Source of the DNA: Cytidiella melzeri
Taxonomy: Eukaryota; Basidiomycota; Agaricomycetes; Polyporales; Irpicaceae
DNA length: 64,000 nucleotides
Direction: 5' to 3'
NCBI GenBank assembly: GCA_022592445.1
Contig: JABYQR010000098.1
Coordinates: 1-64,000 of the forward strand
Shown here: positions 10,801 through 22,904 of the stretch, one piece after another
Position numbering within the stretch: the first letter of the stretch is position 1
Layout of the letters: each line of letters opens with the position of its first letter
The notes under the pieces: model-generated
Database searches by the model: none
What the model saw: only the letters and a program-made list of their open reading frames with translations
What the model was told of the DNA's origin: nothing
Program-made: the position numbers and the translations under genes

Positions 10801-11607
10801 CGAATCGGATCTGAAGTGTACAGGTTGCAGTTATCAATGAAATACATTCTCTGCGCACTTCGCGACGGAGATGACTGATGTGAGACCGCATCTTGAGTGG
10901 CACTTTGACTGACCTTGGAACGACCGTCTGGGAAACTTCTGTAGGTTCTCTCTATCTACTACTGCTGAAGTACACACTGAAAACACACTTGATCTAGCGT
11001 ATTGCGACTTGTGAGAAAACTCGATCGTCTTTTACAGTCTTCCCGAGGCCGAGGAGGTGGGCTCCAACATATAATTGTACGTACCAAAGGATCTCTAGTT
11101 TGACGGACTATATTGCTGATTGATCAACAACACACGTTACAGATCCTGATTCCTTTGCATGCTGTATACTGCTTGGCTTTGTAACATCTTTATTGCTTAT
11201 TCCCTTGAGTAGCGCGTTGCTTTGTGCTATATTTTGATCTCGGCTTCAGAACTCAAACTGCATAGCAATGTCTAAGCCTGCTTAACCGTCACGACACATC
11301 ATAACGAGATCTTCGCTTGGTAGCAAGTGTTTGTTCGAGGGTACAGTCAGTGATTCTCAGTTGCACTGTGATGCAGATTTGACGAACGGTTTATGCATTC
11401 GGGCACAGGTACCCCATATCTTCAACGTCAGATCGAAGCCCGCGCGATATCTCCAACAGACAGATGGTCGCATTCTTGGGCTGATATGTAAACTGTCTTC
11501 AACAGAACCCTTGTTCGTAAGTGATATATACTTTGTGCAGGTGGGCGAACCTTTCCCTTCCAGCGTATCCTGGTGACATAGCTCCTTTGCTCGCTGTAGC
11601 TATTGTC
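10801..11607. other. Intergenic region between 7TM copies C and D
   Basis: I found no gene. Short open frames show no family features. Confidence 0.5.
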
Positions 11608-11621
11608 GTCCACTGGTGGAC
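11608..11621 (+). promoter_or_regulatory. 14-bp inverted repeat just before the ATG of 7TM copy D
   Basis: It is identical in sequence and in distance to the ATG (3 nt) to the element before copy A at 1909-1922. Flanking bases also align (a GCTATTG stretch precedes it in both). Confidence 0.5.
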
Positions 11622-11624
11622 GCT

Positions 11625-13088
11625 ATGTCGCCGATTACCCAGCATGACATTATATTGACTTTGATCGAAGTCATCTCGCAGACTCTTGTCTATGGTACGA
11701 CACCTACCAGGGATAACTTATTTGAGCACTGATCATTGGTATGCTAGGTATATTCGTCGCTGTTCTACCTATCTCTATCAGCGCACTCGCGTGAGTTTCC
11801 AGTATGGTCGCAGCTAGTAGTCGTCGTTGACAAAATATATCTTACATATAGCCGACGGCGAGGAACGTCAGCCGAGGGTCCCCAAGGGCAACGACGGCCA
11901 AGCGATATCATCTTGTGGCTCACATTGGCAGCGTTCATTTTGTCAACGGCGTACTGGGCTGTATGCGTGGCTCTGCTGGTGGCAAAGATCACCGATGAGA
12001 ATGTGAATCCGTTATCGGCTGCTCGGGTGATGTTCAATTCGGTCATGCTCATCAATTGTACGTCGAACCATTTTCTACTTATGAGTGAGAGTGCAATGAA
12101 ACTCTTATTGACAGGCATCTTTGCGGACGGCGTTGTCGTCTGGAGGATGTACGCCGTCTGCGGTGAACACTTCTCGCGGGGAATTTTACTACTCCCGCCT
12201 GCGTTGCTTTGTGTCACTGCCAGTGCGTCTTCCTGAGCTCTGGTCATCTGTTTACAGCTAATTCGTCCTGTTTCTTCAGCATTCATTACAGCAACGATTG
12301 TATTGCGTATTGTGATAATCGTTGTCGCATTCCCCGGAAACCAGATTCTCCATGGCCCTCTGATCACGAGCTTCGATATCTTTCAGACATCCGCTATTGC
12401 CTTTTCCCTCATAACGAACCTCGCAGCGACTACTGTTGTTGCTATCTGGGCTCGGTAAGCCTCCTACAAGTCGTCATGCAAACGCACAACGTGATGCTTA
12501 CCGTCCGCTGCTACGCGAAGCCGGAACTACCGAGCTTTCGCAAAGACTATGAGCAGCGCATACAGGGCAAGCACAAGCGCAGAGCGGATCTTGGTCATAT
12601 TAGCTGAGTCCGGGATAGTATACTGCGTTTCATCAGTGAGTTCTCTCATTGCAATCAGAGCTCCGCAGTATTCAGAATTGTGGTGAATCACTAGGCAGTG
12701 CTCCTGATGGGACAGATAATACACACGCCTGTTGGAGGTACCATTGGCGACATTTACTCCCCTATCCAAGTTCAACTAGCAGTACGTGTTGAGAAATTGC
12801 GAGAAAACTGCGCCTATGCTGATCCCTCTGCGATGGCCACACTAGGGAATATACCCGTCACTCGTGATGATCCTCGTTAGCAAGCAGCGCACAGAAGACA
12901 CAGCGACATTCAACAAATCCAATGGACCCACAGGGTCACTACGCTTCGGGGACCCTTTGTCAAGTCGGCACTCGGGGGTACTACGAACCACGGTTGGAGA
13001 GGACTATGCATCACGGCTCGATGACTTTGTAATCGCTACGGAGATACCTGGCGCAGAGCTGAATATGAAAGACTACTGCTTTGTTTGA
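11625..13088 (+). CDS. 7TM integral membrane protein, family copy D (open)
   Basis: About 348 aa from eight exons. The start MSPITQHDIILTLIEVI is followed by a second small exon (IFVAVLPISISALA), a basic cytosolic-type loop (RRRGTSAEGPQGQRRPSD), then FILSTAYWAVCVALLVAKIT, IFADGVVVWRMYAVC, a helix pair around ITATIVLRIVIIVVAF and LAATTVVAIWA, ILVILAESGIVYC and GIYPSLVMILVSKQ. The polar tail is longer than in copy A and ends with KDYCFV at 13088. Every junction keeps frame; one acceptor is AAG rather than CAG or TAG. The role is unknown. It is the best-preserved plus-strand copy and shares its upstream inverted repeat only with copy A. Confidence 0.75.
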
Positions 13089-13227
13089 CCTTACTTCGAA
13101 TGAATGATGAAGCTGCAGGCACAAGATTGAAAGCAACGCTAGAAGAGCCAAGTCTAATGCATGCTTCATGTGCGATGAGAAATCCTGCGATGAGAAATCC
13201 TGTAGCGTGCTGTGGGATACAGGCAGA

Positions 13228-13800
13228 TTACAATTTCAATGGCCGAGTCAATACTGCTGTAGCTATTCCGATATGCAGATCACGTAGTCGCTCTCGAGGG
13301 TCCAGCATGATGTATGGTGATCGAGGCATGGTGATGAGCATGGAAACCGACATATGACTGGGCTGGTCTGTGCTCGAGGATGCTGGGATGAGGGAGATAG
13401 GCTACATAGTCATAAGGTGAGCGTTGTGTACCCAATCGCCAAAGGAAAGAGACGAAATGCAGTTGGCTTACAGTAGATTTACCCCAGGACATGTCTGGCG
13501 TGTTCGCCGGTGATCTAATAGACAAGTCATGTATTACTGGCATGGCCTGTATATCTGCCCCCACAAGGTGCGGACGAGGTGCGGACGTCGATATTGTAGG
13601 GTGTTGTAGCTGCCAATGCGGGCGACGATGTTGGACGACCATGACGACTACCATAACTATTATGGTAATCGCAGCGCAGACGATGAGCAAGATGATGCCA
13701 ATCCTCTCTTGTCCGTCAAAGACGCTCGCCGAGTCCGAGGCCCTGCGAGCGAAGGCCATGCCACTGTCAGCCTGAAGTACACAACAGCACGCGGTTATGA
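13228..13800 (-). CDS. Probable single-pass membrane protein, 3' exons
   Basis: The exon at about 13790-13460 encodes ADSGMAFARRAS, then one strong transmembrane helix (IGIILLIVCAAITIIVMVVV) followed by a basic stop-transfer QHRRPH. A GT-AG intron (donor after WGKST, acceptor near 13395) joins a last exon ending RSPYIMLDPRERLRDL and a stop at 13228. The layout (small ectodomain, one helix, long cytosolic tail) resembles fungal single-pass surface proteins with SKG6-like helices (inference). The 5' end is not resolved. Coding-like minus-strand sequence with NTTG and ESHGLTTINV around 14.1 kb could be its ectodomain, and another open frame at 14824-14531 may or may not belong. Confidence 0.45.
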
Positions 13801-14838
13801 GAGTATCTGCAAGCAGGTACGAATCCTGAGTGCTTTATTGTCTTAGATATGTGATGAACGACTGACGTTACGAGGTGCAGCGCTCAAACTCCGCTGTAGG
13901 ACACTGCAGCGTTTTGCAGAAGCTGACCGTCAGACGAAGAATACCTACAAAACATACGAAACACATGAGCTCAAATGCTACCAGTCAAATTACGACTCAA
14001 AGCAGGCCTCGTACCAGTGAGTGCAGATGGTGGTCCCAGTTACGTGGCCGCAATGTGCTGCGAGAATACCTGGGTACCTGCGATCGGCCGAGACGACAAG
14101 TTCTAATATGTAGTTTACTCGGACACGCGTTGTTGACTAAGTGGCCTGTAGTATTCCGTGATGCTGACGCCGTCATTGTTCCGACGTTTATAGTTGTCAG
14201 ACCGTGAGATTCAAACTGTGTCAATGCAGAATCGCAAGTGGTCGTGTGGGAAGTTCGTCTCGTACGCACCGAAATGCACATTCACTGCAGATGCTACAGC
14301 CAACGTACGGTGATTATGAGAGCTTAGCGCTCAATGGTGAAACGAGTAAGAAATCAACGAGTACTTACTGTCATGATAGCGCCCAGGTAGCCACGTGCAC
14401 CGGACATGCCGTGCGGAGACTGAAATGTGGCCGGTGCTACGGCCGGCCGTGAAACGATTTTGCACTCTGTCTGGCCATTGCACTTACAATGACCATTTAT
14501 CGTAGTATGCCGACAAAGACTCTCACATCCTCACTGGCTGTAGTCTGTGCAAATGGAATCTCTCATGGCCAGGATCTTTGCTCTTGCTCGCACTCTGCGG
14601 CAGCTCTCGGCGACTAACGCGGTGGTCTGAGCCCGCAGGTCGAGCCCTTGCCAGGCTCCTGGATAGATGTCTCCTCTTGTCTTGATCCACCAAGTTTCAC
14701 AGTGCATCAGATATTCATACGAAGAAAGCCATCCTGGAGCACTGGAAGCCAACACTAGTCGCAACATTATCCGACGTCGCCTTCCCCTAATCTGGGCCTG
14801 GTACACCGAGGCCGTTGCCAGCACTTGATTCGCCTAGC
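13801..14838. other. Unresolved region, possible 5' exons of the membrane protein
   Basis: Minus-strand open stretches at about 14230-14080 and 14824-14531 have coding-like residue composition but no family I recognise. No confident splice chain could be drawn. The right end is the promoter of the MFS gene. Confidence 0.3.
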
Positions 14839-16448
14839 ATGGTCTCCTTTTATGAAATCCAACTCATCTGTCTATGCTGTATCTGCGCAATATGGACGGT
14901 CATCGACCATCGCGCGAGCAAAGGAGATACGGAGGGCGTCGATGTTAACTCTTCGAGAAGCGCCGGAAGCTCTGCTAGATTGCTCATGAGGCAGTATCTG
15001 ACGGTGTACGCCATTGTTATGGGTATGTACATCCGTCTCATATACAACATCAGTTGTGCTGATGCAGACAAGGTGCTGATTGGCTGCAGGGCCCATACGT
15101 TTACTCGCTTTACAGAGAGCAATATGCTTTCCCAGAGAGGCTTGTGGCCGTGCTCTTCGTCATTGGCTTCATGTCTGCAGGTTTCGCTGCACCGCTAGTT
15201 GGGCCTTGGGCTGACAAATTGTGAGTATCAAAAGAAGACCTTTCTTCACGCAACATCTTAATTTGCTACGCAGTGGACGGAAGAAGCTTTGCCAAGTGTT
15301 CTGCGTCACATACGCGCTCACTTGTGCTTGCATCACTCTTCCTTACTTTCCTGTCCTCGTAGTCGGTCGTCTGCTGGGCGGGTTTTCGACAGCTATCCTC
15401 TACTCTGCATTTGAATCATGGGTGGTGTCGTCCTCTCACAACCTCGGATTACCTCAAGCAGACCTATCCGCCATACTCGGCCGCGCAACACTGTTGAACG
15501 GCTTCGTCGCCGCTAGCGCTGGAATATTCAGCAATTCGCTCGTCGGCGTCACGCACTCGTTTGCTACCCCATTCGTCGCGAGTGGCGCAATACTCGTTTT
15601 CGGCTTCTTCGTCATCAGTGGTCTCTGGACAGAAAATTATGGGGCCGCGGACACAGCTACCTCATCGGATGGCGCGGGCATTTTTCAATCGGGGAGGCTC
15701 TCACAAGCGATTCGCATCGTTTGGAGCGGTCAGTATAGTTTTGCTTTGCACAAGTGGAACAACTAACGCCAAATGCGACTATAGACCCGCAACTTCTCGT
15801 TATTGGCCTCACCCAGACCTGTTTCGAGGGCTCCATGTATCTATTTGTCTTCCTATGGGTACCGGCCCTTCAGGAGTCCTCAGAATCTGCCGAGTCCTTG
15901 CCTCTCGGCTACATTTTCTCGTGCTTCATGGTGTCCATGATGTTGGGCTCGCTGCTTTACACGACCGTGATATCATTTAGCCATACAACCCGCAGTATCG
16001 GCGCACATGCCTCGGAAGAATTGCTCACGATTAACGCAAAGCTTAGCTCTCTAGTATGTGCCACGAGCTCGGTGGCTTTCGCTGTCGCGATTACCTTCCC
16101 GAGCGAGTATATGCGCTTTTGGACGTTCTGCGTGTTCGAGGCGTGTGTAGGCATGTACTACCCTGTGCAGGGCATGCTTCGTGGAACGCTTATTTCGAAC
16201 GAGCATCGTGCAACTGTAAGTCTTGGCTTGGATGAAGAGTGAACGCAGCTGACGCCCACTCTTTTTCTGTCAATCAGCTCTCGTCTCTATTCCGAGTTCC
16301 ACTCAACATCTTTGTCGTCGTGTCTCTCCTCACTGGCGTATCTTCCGCAAGAGACAGGGTCCTCGCAGCCAGTACCATCATGCTCAGCTTCTCGTCTATC
16401 ATGACTGGTGACATATCCACTACTTCCAAGCGTATTCTTCAGTGCTGA
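14839..16448 (+). CDS. MFS transporter, MFSD5/DUF791 (molybdate-anion transporter) type
   Basis: A twelve-helix-type transporter of the plasma or vacuolar membrane, about 440 aa. The N-terminal helix is FYEIQLICLCCICAIW. After an early intron comes GPYVYSLYREQYAFPE, then the A-loop motif ADKFGRKK, where FGRKK is created across a splice. VVGRLLGGFSTAILYSAFESW is the hallmark block of the MFSD5 (DUF791) family. The C-terminal half has FEGSMYLFVFLWVPAL and CVGMYYPVQGMLRGTLI, also typical. Introns are about 50-60 nt; one (15730-15785) separates the two halves. The family includes a molybdate transporter of green algae, so oxyanion transport is a family-based guess. The stop is at 16448. Nothing nearby suggests a pathway. 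Confidence 0.85.
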
Positions 16449-17065
16449 ACGTGGCTTGTAACAGGTGTTTTTATCGTTAATGGTTTAGACAAGCGGCGGC
16501 AGTCAGAACTACTTCTACCGAGACAGCAGTAAATCGTGTTTGACTACCCAACCGTCCATTTCATGCTCCTTGGATATTATAGATGCTAGACCCCGGTCGT
16601 TTCCTTCTCAGCCACGTATTTTGGAGTGTTTGTCTTCGTCTAAAGTATCGTGGGATACTAACGAGTTGTTTTCTGATAATTCGATAGAGAAAATATTGTG
16701 ACAGTGCAAATCTTTCCAGACTAGGAGTGTTGTACAACATCATCAGCCGTATACGGAGCCATGATGCCTGCTGCGACGTAGAAATTTACAAAGGAGCAAC
16801 AATAAACGTGGGCCGAGGTGTAACTCACCTCAAAACTACACGTGCTGAGATATATCCCAGTCGGTGTCGCCCACTGGCGATTGAGTGTCAGTGCTGTCTT
16901 CCTGCACCAGACTGAAATCCTGGAAATTCCGATTTTCCGATTTCCCAGAATCTGGGCCTCTCTCTAGTGCTCTGCAAAAATACCATTATAATGCAATATA
17001 ATCTCAGAATATCATTAAATACCCATTAAATACTCGCTTGTGGAGAAAATTTTAGGATACAATTA
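16449..17065. other. Gene-free region entering a repeat-rich block
   Basis: No gene was seen. From about 16920 the sequence becomes A/T-rich and low in complexity, marking the left edge of a repeat-rich, element-like block. Confidence 0.5.
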
Positions 17066-17107
17066 CCATTGAATACAATACAATACATTACATTACAATA
17101 CAATACT
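17066..17107. repeat. Degenerate pentanucleotide microsatellite (CAATA/CATTA)
   Basis: About eight imperfect copies of a 5-nt unit alternate between AATAC and ATTAC. It sits in A/T-rich non-coding DNA. Confidence 0.7.
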
Positions 17108-18099
17108 ATTCCGGTATTTGATGGTATTCTGGAAGATTATGCATTTGAAAAGTTTTGAGCACATGCATGTATGTACAGCCTCTTTCCTACAATTTGCACT
17201 GTTCATGCACCAATACACAGTTTTTCAATGCTGCATAGCTACCTTAATCATTTGTACTGCCTTTGTTATGCACTGCTCATGTACTCATACACGTTTGTTG
17301 ATTTTCCAGCTATGTTTGTTTGATCTTTGTCTCTCCACTTATACAGACTGTTCCCTATGTTGGCTCTCTCGTCTTCTGGACATCTCAAATGATCATGTGA
17401 CACACTGTTGTTGTGCTGTCAGGCCCGGCGGCGGCTTCCGCCCTCTCCCCACGCCGAGTGATGGTGTCGTCCTGCTTTCCCCTCTGACTACTTTCACTTC
17501 ATACTACGCCATGTCGCTGACAAATCCTTTCTCGGTGTCATCTGCTCTTGTTCTCTGTGTGGGTTTTCTGCAATCAGGTATAGTCTCTCTCTACTGCGCG
17601 CAGTTCTGCCACCTGATGTGTTGTTTTGCTTGCAGCAGCCACCCGCAATGCCGCCCATTGCTATTTTTGGTCAGCAGTTGCGTGGCATTCATTAGGAAAC
17701 AATGTGAAGGCTACCCGAGCTCCCAGCTGCTACAGAGTGCTCTGGAGAGCTCCGTATCATAGATTTTCAATGTTTCTACAAGACTTGCCTTACCAGGCAA
17801 CAGTATTATCGGGAATATTTAAGCGCTTATCTGGCGTCTATTTAGGTGCTTATCTGGCACTTATAAGGTGCTTATTTTGGCACTTATCCTCAGTGCCTAT
17901 CAATTGATGCACTGATGCGCCCTCTGTCTCTGACGCACTGATGCGCTCCTTTCCTTACATGTGTATCACATGATAGAACTCTCTGGAATCTTGTGGAACA
18001 TGCTGGAACTATGATGTCATAGTATAGAACATTCTAGTAGATGATGTCATAGTTCTTAGAACCTTCTGGAAAAGTCTAGCCTTGGGACTGGGTCATGGG

Positions 18100-19160
18100 T
18101 GTTAAGACCGACTATTGTCAAGGGACAAGTTGTCAAGTCAGAACTCCTTGGCGTAGCTACACACAAGGTCGGATGATGGTCTTGGCCGCGCGGTCGCTGT
18201 CAAGCACAGTGGCAGACAGATGATGGTTCGATAGAAGGAATATTGATACAAAGTGGATAGACTGAGGTTCTAGCCCCATGTCTAGCGGCTATTTATACAT
18301 GTTGACCTAACTACTTTTGGACCAGTCCGAGGTAGTGGTAGTGAATCGGAGGAACAGGAAGGAAGAACAATACACAGAGAACAGCCACTACTCTGGAAAG
18401 CCAATGAGAGAAAAGACCGTCAAGGTGCGGAAACAAGGAACAATAGAAAGGTGAAACATGAGGCAGAGATCAATAGAGAAGGGGTTGAACTCAAAACAGG
18501 GGATAGACGGAGTTGGATCCAAAACAGGGGATAGACGCGGTTGGACCCCAAACAGGGGATAGATGGGGTTGGACCCAATGGAGTGGTAACGGAGGTATGG
18601 AAAGGCCGAGGGTTGAACCAAGGCAATGGTAACCAATCGGAGTTAGGTCCGAGGTTTGAATGGACACAAGGTCACAACTAATGACATAATAGTCCGTGTT
18701 GAACGGAGGCAAGGTGGGTCAGGGAATCATGGAGGAAGGACAAGTTGGATTGTCAAGGCAACAGTAAAGAAGATAGCTAGTTATCAAGATAATTGAAGAA
18801 GTAAAGAAAAATAATAGGGTGTGAAGACCGTTCGTAACAATGGGGTCAGGTCATGGGGACAATTGCTATTGGTTGATTATTGAAGTGGCACCACTAGGGC
18901 ATAGGGCATGCTTAGTAAGGTAGATTACTTTGCTTACTCAAGTAGGTATTAGGGGTCTTAGGGTAGTACCTGGGGCCCTCCCCTTCATGTGTATATACAG
19001 GCACTCCTGAGGGCATATCTCCTCAGTCTTATCCACTCTGTTGATAAAGGACTACTCAGTACTCTTTTGTACTTCGCTCACCACAGCTCTCACACTCTAT
19101 CTCATTCTATTTCCTCAAGTTTAACAACTTATCTGGTGAGTAGTGACCCTTACTGTTACA
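18100..19160. mobile_element. LTR-like sequence (solo or degenerate LTR)
   Basis: Two possible 5' ends share TGT(T/G)AAGACCG, at 18100 and 18820. The shared 3' end is CTGTTACA at 19160, giving TG...CA termini as in LTR retrotransposons. Between 18990 and 19110 is a promoter-like stretch with TATATA followed by a pyrimidine-rich tract, as expected of an LTR. I could not find a matching target-site duplication or a second LTR in the window, and no gag/pol coding sequence lies next to it. The shorter version (18820-19160, 341 bp) is the more typical length. Confidence 0.35.
18493..18576. repeat. 28-bp tandem repeat, three copies
   Basis: Three consecutive 28-nt units share the core ACAGGGGATAGA followed by GTTGGA. 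Units 1 and 2 differ at 2-3 positions and unit 3 at 3-4. It lies inside the longer LTR-like candidate. The short open frames across it are produced by the repeat. Confidence 0.85.
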
Positions 19161-19799
19161 CTCCGTAGCTGCCGGAGACTTTGTTATGTTTACTGATGTT
19201 AGGCAATACTGGCATTTGGGACGCTATGACACCAGTTTGTGTGATCGCATTGGACAAGTGTCCTGTAGCTGGCAGGCTCTGGGAGGGCAGTGTTTGTCTC
19301 AGGGGCCATGTGTGCTCAAGCCTGCTTTCACAGGAACATGAAAGTTGCAACATTGGGTTGCTGAAAGGCACATTCAGTCATCGCTATGATGACAACTGTG
19401 TAAAGCTCGTGGGTTTGCTCAGTGATCATGGGTACCCTATAGGCAAGTTCCAGTTGTGTGTCCATGTGCCGTTGCACTTATTTGTTCCTCATCTGCTGCA
19501 AAGTCAGACAGGGACAGTTTGTAAAGCCGTGGGATTGCCCATTTGTAATGAAATAAAAGTAGGAGATGTTTGTCAGCATCTTATGCAACATTGCTGTCAT
19601 TGAGGCCATGATTGTGTCTGGCTGGATGTCATATTTGACCGTCCTGCCACAACAGTGAGGTGAATCCATTTCATGTAACTGGTGCTGTCATGCTACCTGA
19701 CGTAGGTTTTGAACCAGTCAAGAGGGGGAGGGGGGGGGGGGAAATGGAAGTTGTGCATGATTGTGCACTGCCTCAGTTGCCATCATTACCCTGCTGTCA

Positions 19800-20573
19800 A
19801 CCAAGACTGTGGACATTGTAGTTTCTGTTTCTTGCATCCCATGCCTGCCCCTCGTCCTCTACCTATTACTGGTTGCTCTTCTACCATGCAGCCTACCACA
19901 TCCATACCACCACTTGCATCATACATGAAGATGACAACAAAAGATGTAGAGTACCTCACAAAAGAACTTCATACTGCCACATGCCATGTCCACTACTCCG
20001 AGATGCCTTTTGGCCCCAATAGCCTCCTTGTTGGCTATTGAAGCTTCCTTCCGCATAGCTTCATTGCTCGTGTCACCAACCAATTCTTTCTCATAAAGAC
20101 CAAGGATGATCTGCAGGCAAGGTTGGATGGTTGGGGGCATTGGGACAGGTATGGTGACTATCTGTGGGATGAGGTCACACAGCTTCAACACGAGATGACT
20201 GTGACTTTCATAAGTCATCATGAGGAGGTTTTAAAGCAGAGACAGGAGTCAACACGGCAGCAGTGAGAGAAGATACAGGAGGTTCGTGCCAACCTACATG
20301 CTGTAGGTCTTGGCATTGTAAAGCGGGTAACCCTACATCTTGCACCTCACTCATTAGATGGTTCTGGGCCTGAGGAGGCTAACAAAGCAAACCAATACGA
20401 CCTCCTTGCTACAATTGATGACAACAATTTAGGGGGAGCAGATGCTGACTCTGTTAGTTCCTTAGCTCCTAGCTCACCACAAAATTCAAGTTGTTGTCGG
20501 AAACGCTCATGGACTGATTTGGAGACAGAGCGTCCAACAAAGCAAGCCCATCATAACAATGATTAACTTAAGG
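19800..20573 (+). pseudogene. Decayed mobile-element-type ORF
   Basis: Coding-like blocks on the plus strand can be followed but are broken. One block ends EYLTKELHTATCHVHYSEM and stops at 20041. A second block in another frame reads YLWDEVTQLQHEMTVTF with a coiled-coil look, has an in-frame TGA near 20267, and continues VRANLHAVGLGIVKRVTL to an acidic then basic end (ETERPTKQAHHNND) with a stop at 20573. The basic C-terminal tail resembles small accessory proteins of basidiomycete repeats (recalled, untested). A poly-G tract at 19726-19740 and poly-T at 20621-20630 flank it. Identity is unknown. Confidence 0.4.
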
Positions 20574-20960
20574 TATGACACAGATCATTTTGCTGATCCA
20601 ATATGACATTTAACATTCCTTTTTTTTTTTGGCTCTGTAGCACAACTTGCATTACCACTAAGCTTTTATCTACTCTGTTGACTGCTTGTCTCATACATCA
20701 TTGTTTCATCTTCTAAATCTGTACCCAATACCAGTTCACCGTCTTGCCATATACTGGGTCTCAGAGCATCCTCATTGTCTGCTTTTTCAACACTATGCAA
20801 ACTACCCATGTCTGCAAGAATCTGTTGTACAAAGTCCTCAATGCGGGACGTGTAGTCAAAGCAATCATATCCTGCTGCAAAGCCGTCTTGAGCCGTGAAT
20901 TCAAAGGTCCGGCATGCTCAAAAATTTGTGGAGCTCGTGCTCACGCATGGTTTTAGGAGA

Positions 20961-21985
20961 TGCCTCAAAGCTACTGCTTTCTTCTTTTGCTTGTGGCTAC
21001 CACTCTTTGCACCAATTCCAAAGCCATTTGTAGAGACTCTTTGATATCTAGGAGATTGCAAATGTTCAGGGAAATAACCTCTTTGGAGAATGGATCAGCA
21101 AATGGTGAACTGCAGCTGCCTGACATTGATTTCAGGAGATTGATGTTATGTTCTTGCATGAGATCCATTGGGAAACAGCGTCCTTCATCACCAGTCAAGA
21201 TACACAACCATTTATTCATGATGGCAGTCTTCAACTATTGGAGTATTTATATTCAAAGTTGCAAGCCACCTCCAGAAGCTCATTTGTGTATTTGCTTCTG
21301 TCTGAACCGCAGAATGTAAATACCCACACCTGCAATAGAATTTCTGAGTACACACAATACATTGTTTGCATACAGTGAGAAAACACATACTGCCATCACA
21401 TTCATAGCACATCTAATGTCCTGTTAGCAATGGCTGATTGGGAACTCATAATGTAGCATGCTATCACGCATACGCAAAATTGTGTTTGCCAGTACTTGAT
21501 CTCCCCTTGGTGCAGCAGGTGCTGAGCTTCCTTGGGCGGGCTGGTCCACTGGGAGCCTGCAGAGAACAGAGTCTCTGCAAGTCTGCCCTGCAAAGTAAAC
21601 TCAGCAGATGCTGTTGTGAGGTAGGTATTGACAAGATGCTGTGCATCCTGCAGAAGCTCATCAAGTGTTGGCTGTCCGGTGACCATGTACACTCCGAGAT
21701 CATCCATCTGATAGTGTTCACTACAAAAGTGAGAAATTCTGTAAGCTTACTTGCCAGTAGTTAAGATCTGCTCCCATGGGCTTACCGCCAGCATTCAAGA
21801 ACCTCTGCACAAAGTGTATCAAAGACGAGAGCCTGTGCTGGATAATAGTCGAGGTGTTTCATGTTCTTCACCTTTTGTTCAAAAAGCTCATTGACAAAGC
21901 TGAATGTAGATACATCCTCAATGCGAACCTCACTCCCCTTTGAGCAAAATTTGGGACCCCAATGGGTGACGGTAATAATACGCAT
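20961..21985 (-). pseudogene. Decayed gene similar to DUF6589-type element proteins
   Basis: The minus strand holds a chain of coding-like pieces in different frames. One (21985-21782) reads THWGPKFCSKGSEVRIEDV. Another (21707-21402) reads VTGQPTLDELLQDAQHLV. A third (21234-20971) reads LKTAIMNKWLCILTGDEG, CFPMDLMQEHNINLLKSM and PFSKEVISLNICNLLDIK. The NKWL...MDLMQEHN...PFSKEVIS order is what I recall from DUF6589 proteins that are repeated many times in basidiomycete genomes. Frame changes between the pieces are not explained by clean introns, so the copy looks dead. It converges on the decayed plus-strand ORF. Confidence 0.45.
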
Positions 21986-22904
21986 GTTTGCCTAGCGACA
22001 TGAATTATGTGCTCATACGCAGCTGTAGACATTCTGCCCTCTGTGCTGTGTCGACCTGCAGAGCGCTGAGAGAGATGGTGTCCACCGTCTGGAAGGGAGC
22101 AAGAGAGAACAACAGCTGGTCTTGATGTGACTCAGTCACGGCAGCTGTTTATACGGAGATCGTGGATATGAATACCAATCACCTACAGTACTGTGCTTGA
22201 ACATGTTGGAGATTTGTGGGGCTTGATAAGCCGCCGTCTAGATCCTTGCGAACGGACCACTCTGGCAGGTTGGCTTTTCCGCAGAAACAGCGGTATGGGG
22301 AAAACGCATCGGTGACATGCGTGCGCTATAGCTATATAGTTGAACCGTATGCTTGAACGCGAAATGCCACTCAAGCTGCATTGCCGCAAGAACAACATGG
22401 CTTTGTCTAGGTCTTGCTCGGGCATGTCTCCTGGTACTCCAAGTCGAGATAGGGAAACTCAAGTGGCGAATGAATTCCGCACGTACCTGTGCCAGTCGTT
22501 GTCAATGCCGACACAAGTAAGAGAATTTTACAAAATAATATGAGCACAAGACGCATACATTAAGGTGTGCACGCACCAATTATACTTGAGCTTCCTTTCT
22601 ACGACTTGATGATACTCCGCGTATCATAGCTTAGGAGCATGGTGGTGACAGTTCTCATCGCTGAAGAGGGCGGTAGTCGACAGATGGAAGATGGGAGAGC
22701 ACGATATCGCGACAGACCAGAGGCACGAGTGATATGATGCCATAATTAGCATTGCACAGCTGAACAAGATGTCCATAGCGTGATAGGGTATACTGTATGA
22801 GAGATGTGATACAACGCATCACGGTCATTTACCACGACGTACAAATCACTCACAGTCCCAGTAACGCTTGCAGTCCCACCCAGCACGGCCTTGACAACAT
22901 GCCA
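21986..22904. other. Gene-free region between element block and the E' fragment
   Basis: No supported gene was found. Short minus-strand open frames around 22.2-22.46 kb lack recognisable features. Confidence 0.45.

Noticed and set aside
17118..17762. 214-codon plus-strand open frame
   Set aside because: Cys/Phe/Leu-rich translation in A/T- and pyrimidine-rich repeat DNA, no recognisable domain or splice partners.
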